Shown here piece by piece: positions 24,184 to 25,929 of a stretch of 25,929 nucleotides of DNA (its first letter is position 1; every line of letters begins with the position of its first letter). The notes under the pieces were generated by a model that did no database searches, was not told where the DNA came from, and saw nothing but the letters and a program-made list of their open reading frames with translations. A program made the position numbers and the translations under genes. Source of the stretch: TMED27 sp963922705 (lineage in GTDB: Bacteria > Pseudomonadota > Alphaproteobacteria > Micavibrionales > Micavibrionaceae); NCBI GenBank assembly GCA_963922705.1, contig CAWUJS010000023.1:1-25929 (forward strand). The letters run 5' to 3'.

Positions 24184-24744
24184 CTATTCCAAATCGGTTG
24201 TTCGGATAATTTTTGGTTTAGGCGTTGAAAGTTCTCGAACCCCCCGACTCATATGCAGCGGATAATCAAAAACCGCGACAATACGATTTTCTTTTAAATC
24301 AATAATCCGCGTTTTGACTTCTATATTACGATTTGTTTTTCTCACGTAATTTCCTGTGATGATAAAAGCCGGTTTTTCTCCTGCTTTCAGGGATGGGCGT
24401 AAATAATTAGTATCAGATGTTGTGGTCACTTGCCCTAAATCAACGCGATATCCAAGCTGTGAGAGACGAATCCCTATTTGTTCAGGGATTAATTTTGCAA
24501 TGGTTGTGGAAATTTCAGGGGTTTGCGTATCGGTTAGCGGTTCTGCTGTGATTAAATCGTTGCGACCGATATAAGTGTTGGCTTGTTGAATAAGAAAATC
24601 TGCAACTGCATAATTATGCGCCGCAAAATTGGGATCTTCTTCATTGATGATTTGATCGGCGGCGACAATGCCCGCTCCTACTAACGCATGTGTGCATCCG
24701 GTTAAAGCCAGAATAGATAAGGGAATGAGCACCCATTTTTGCAT
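24184..24744 (-). CDS. FlgO-like outer-membrane lipoprotein
   Basis: A 186-residue lipoprotein: signal with lipobox LTGC (Cys17) and then Thr, consistent with outer-membrane sorting. The mature part resembles the FlgO domain family: AAHNYAVADFLIQQA, an IAKLIPEQIGIRLSQLGY helix, FIITGNYVRKTNRNIEVKTRIIDLKENRIVA and a VFDYPLHMSRGVREL end. FlgO proteins in Vibrio are associated with the flagellar outer-membrane structure, but no flagellar genes are here, so the name is a fold call. Its ATG overlaps the preceding gene's stop (TAATG), and the two lipoproteins are probably translated together. Confidence 0.8.
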   Translation of the reverse strand: MQKWVLIPLSILALTGCTHALVGAGIVAADQIINEEDPNFAAHNYAVADFLIQQANTYIGRNDLITAEPLTDTQTPEISTTIAKLIPEQIGIRLSQLGYRVDLGQVTTTSDTNYLRPSLKAGEKPAFIITGNYVRKTNRNIEVKTRIIDLKENRIVAVFDYPLHMSRGVRELSTPKPKIIRTTDLE

Positions 24745-25382
24745 TAGCGCCAGACCTCGGCAATTTTTTGTGATAGAGGGAAGTAAAGCTGTGCATCTTG
24801 ATAGCCATATAAAGGCAATTCATAAGGTTCTTCGACCAAAGGTGCAGACATACCATCAACCAGACCGATGATTTTAATCACCAATGTTTTATTGACAGCT
24901 TTGGGCGGTTCGGGGCGATCAATCTGCGGTTCATCATTGAGCGTGAAGCTGCGCATTCTATCCTTAAATTCGGGATCATAAACTGAAACAGCAATCTTGA
25001 AGCTTTCATCGCTGGGAATAGAGGCAAGCATCATATTTCTGGAACGAAACTCTTCGCGAAGTGCGTGATCCAGGCTTAGAGAAAATGCATTATCTATTTC
25101 AGGTGAAGAGAGAAAAACAGGCGTAGCGCCAATTGCCGAATCTGCCTGAAGGCGGTCAACAAGATCTGCAGCTACCATTTGCCATTTTTGGAGTATTTCA
25201 GCATTGGCATCACGCGTATAATCATAGCCGATATCCCAAGGCTTATCTGCAGGGGGTGATTTATACAAATCATGGTGATAGCTGTAACCTGAAGGGATGA
25301 ATGTCGGATCCATCACAGTTTTACAGGCATTCAATGCTAATATTGCAGATGAAAGGCCGAGGATAACAAAAGATTTGCGCAT
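24744..25382 (-). CDS. Lipoprotein of unknown function, coupled to the FlgO-like protein
   Basis: A 212-residue protein with a short hydrophobic signal and lipobox LNAC (Cys20), followed by Lys. The mature chain has no membrane segment and contains an IPSGYSYHHDLYKSPPADKP region early on, acidic helical stretches (about 60-110), and a late LPLYGYQDAQLYFPLSQKIAEVW segment. I do not recognise a domain. The ATG has AGGA 10 bases upstream. The stop codon and the next start share TAATG, so it probably works with the FlgO-like partner in the cell envelope. A divergent upstream promoter is likely between 25383 and 25454 but no convincing box was seen. Confidence 0.8.
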   Translation of the reverse strand: MRKSFVILGLSSAILALNACKTVMDPTFIPSGYSYHHDLYKSPPADKPWDIGYDYTRDANAEILQKWQMVAADLVDRLQADSAIGATPVFLSSPEIDNAFSLSLDHALREEFRSRNMMLASIPSDESFKIAVSVYDPEFKDRMRSFTLNDEPQIDRPEPPKAVNKTLVIKIIGLVDGMSAPLVEEPYELPLYGYQDAQLYFPLSQKIAEVWR

Positions 25383-25454
25383 AAGAGTAATTCCTGAACT
25401 AGATCAAATTATTGCCTATAGTGTAGCAAGAGTTCTTTGGATCGTACAGCCCTC

Positions 25455-25679
25455 TTATGGCGTTCTTGAAAAGGCTATTTTTCGCCCTTTTTGGGTTAAC
25501 CATATCAGGCTTTTTCCTTTATCCGGGCCAATATGGATTTTTCTGTAAGCTAGCGCACCGCTGGAAATGTATTTTTTAACCAAACCAGCACCGTATTTCT
25601 GCACACAATCTTCAAACATTTGCGCTGATTCCTGAGATGAGAAATATGTTTCGAGAGTAAGAAAATCGGAGAGAATCAT
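25455..25679 (-). CDS. Small basic protein of 74 residues, unknown function
   Basis: I do not recognise the family. It is credible as a gene because AAGGA lies nine bases before the ATG, the composition is protein-like, and it sits just downstream of a Fur-type site. No signal peptide or membrane segment is seen. Hydrophobic residues alternate with charged ones in the first half (SSQESAQMFEDCVQKYG), followed by a Lys-rich, possibly winged-helix-like part (KYISSGALAYRKIHIG ... SLIWLTQKGRKIAFS). A DNA-binding or small regulatory role would fit but is a guess. One Cys (residue 25) is present, so no metal-binding motif. Its 3' end lies 72 bases before the lipoprotein start. Confidence 0.7.
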   Translation of the reverse strand: MILSDFLTLETYFSSQESAQMFEDCVQKYGAGLVKKYISSGALAYRKIHIGPDKGKSLIWLTQKGRKIAFSRTP

Positions 25680-25688
25680 GAGATAGGT

Positions 25689-25693
25689 TCCTT
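25689..25693 (-). promoter_or_regulatory. Ribosome-binding site of the 74-residue protein
   Basis: AAGGA on the minus strand, nine bases before the ATG at 25679. It is the main reason for accepting this small gene and its start. Confidence 0.6.
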
Positions 25694-25727
25694 TGCCTTA
25701 AATTTTTATCTTAAACGCATATTTTTT

Positions 25728-25746
25728 GATATTGATAATCATTCTC
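25728..25746. promoter_or_regulatory. Fur box
   Basis: GATATTGATAATCATTCTC matches the classical 19-base Fur consensus GATAATGATAATCATTATC at 17 of 19 positions. Fur with Fe2+ represses iron-uptake and related genes. The site lies 49 bases upstream of the leftward 74-residue gene and overlaps the -35 of a rightward promoter. Confidence 0.75.
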
Positions 25747-25759
25747 ATTTTTATATAAG
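25732..25759 (+). promoter_or_regulatory. Rightward sigma-70-like promoter overlapping the Fur box
   Basis: TTGATA (25732-25737, five of six to TTGACA), a 16-base spacer and TATAAG (25754-25759, five of six to TATAAT) predict transcription from about 25766 toward the right edge. The Fur box covers the -35 region, so Fur binding should block it. Confidence 0.55.
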
Positions 25760-25842
25760 GCCTGTCACATGTCAACCTTTCTTATGTTTTTTACAGAATA
25801 TTACAGTCGTCTTTCAGGTCACCGCTACTTTTATTAAGCCCT

Positions 25843-25916
25843 GAGCCTAGAAAAGTGAATTAAGCCTCTGATGCTTAATAAAGCTTTTGATAAGACTTGT
25901 ATTTATTATTAGGCTC
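25843..25916 (+). promoter_or_regulatory. Foldable leader that could mask a ribosome-binding site
   Basis: GAGCCTA (25843-25849) can pair with TAGGCTC (25910-25916), closing a multi-branch fold with two inner hairpins: TTAAGC/GCTTAA (25860-25878) and ATAAA/TTTAT (inner part of the TAATAAA/TTTATTA repeat, 25876-25908). The AGG at 25911-25913 lies eight bases before ATG 25922 and is in the closing stem. It fits no riboswitch class I recognise. Confidence 0.3.
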
Positions 25917-25921
25917 TACAT

Positions 25922-25929
25922 ATGAAATT
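25922..25929 (+). CDS. Possible start of a Fur-controlled gene cut by the window edge
   Basis: ATG followed by AAA and two more bases lies at the right edge, with AGG eight bases upstream and the Fur-regulated promoter about 155 bases before. Only two whole codons are visible, so the product is unknown. Confidence 0.25.

Noticed and set aside
25769..25837. 22-codon plus-strand frame MSTFLMFFTEYYSRLSGHRY... after the Fur-controlled promoter
   Set aside because: Its ATG would sit about three bases after the predicted transcription start, with no usable ribosome-binding site on the message.
25833..25866. Near-direct repeat ATTAAGCC at 25833 and 25859 as tandem operator sites
   Set aside because: Only eight bases match and the second copy is already used in the TTAAGC/GCTTAA hairpin; not strong enough on its own.

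Overview
The window looks like chromosomal DNA of a fairly AT-rich Gram-negative proteobacterium, most likely an alphaproteobacterium. The signs are a succinylase-type dapD, a short class Ia ribonucleotide reductase alpha chain without an ATP cone, a furan-fatty-acid-type gene cluster, a PdeA-like GEDEF-EAL protein, two lipoproteins and outer-membrane-type signals. Genus and order cannot be fixed from the sequence alone. I saw no tRNA, rRNA, CRISPR array, transposase or phage gene.

Layout. Bases 1-353 hold no gene but contain a repeat-like stretch and a promoter-like site for a membrane-bound GGDEF-EAL protein (354-2555, +). Then come dapD (-), an unrecognised 210-residue protein (+), and nrdA (-), whose upstream region carries a candidate NrdR-box pair. 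A plus-strand block follows: pyk, then six tightly packed or overlapping genes (8017-13071): FAD oxidoreductase, DUF1365, CFA-synthase-like methyltransferase, chalcone-isomerase-like protein, DUF3833 lipoprotein and SDR. This set resembles the loci behind furan or otherwise methyl-modified membrane fatty acids.

From 13177 to 25679 every gene is on the minus strand. In transcription order they are: a 74-residue protein, two translationally coupled lipoproteins (the second FlgO-like), rluA, a group II PLP decarboxylase, an FNT-family channel, a formyltransferase-fold protein, uvrD, a TerD / cation-calcium antiporter / TerD module, and a membrane hybrid histidine kinase. The right edge has a near-consensus Fur box overlapping a rightward promoter, followed by a foldable leader and a possible start codon six bases or so before the window ends.

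The most interesting items are the furan-fatty-acid-like cluster, the TerD-antiporter-TerD module, the in-frame palindromic-element insertion inside UvrD, the GEDEF-EAL protein that parallels Caulobacter PdeA, the Fur-controlled right edge with its structured leader, and the NrdR-like pair upstream of nrdA. No single locus looks like a wholly new defence or mobile system.
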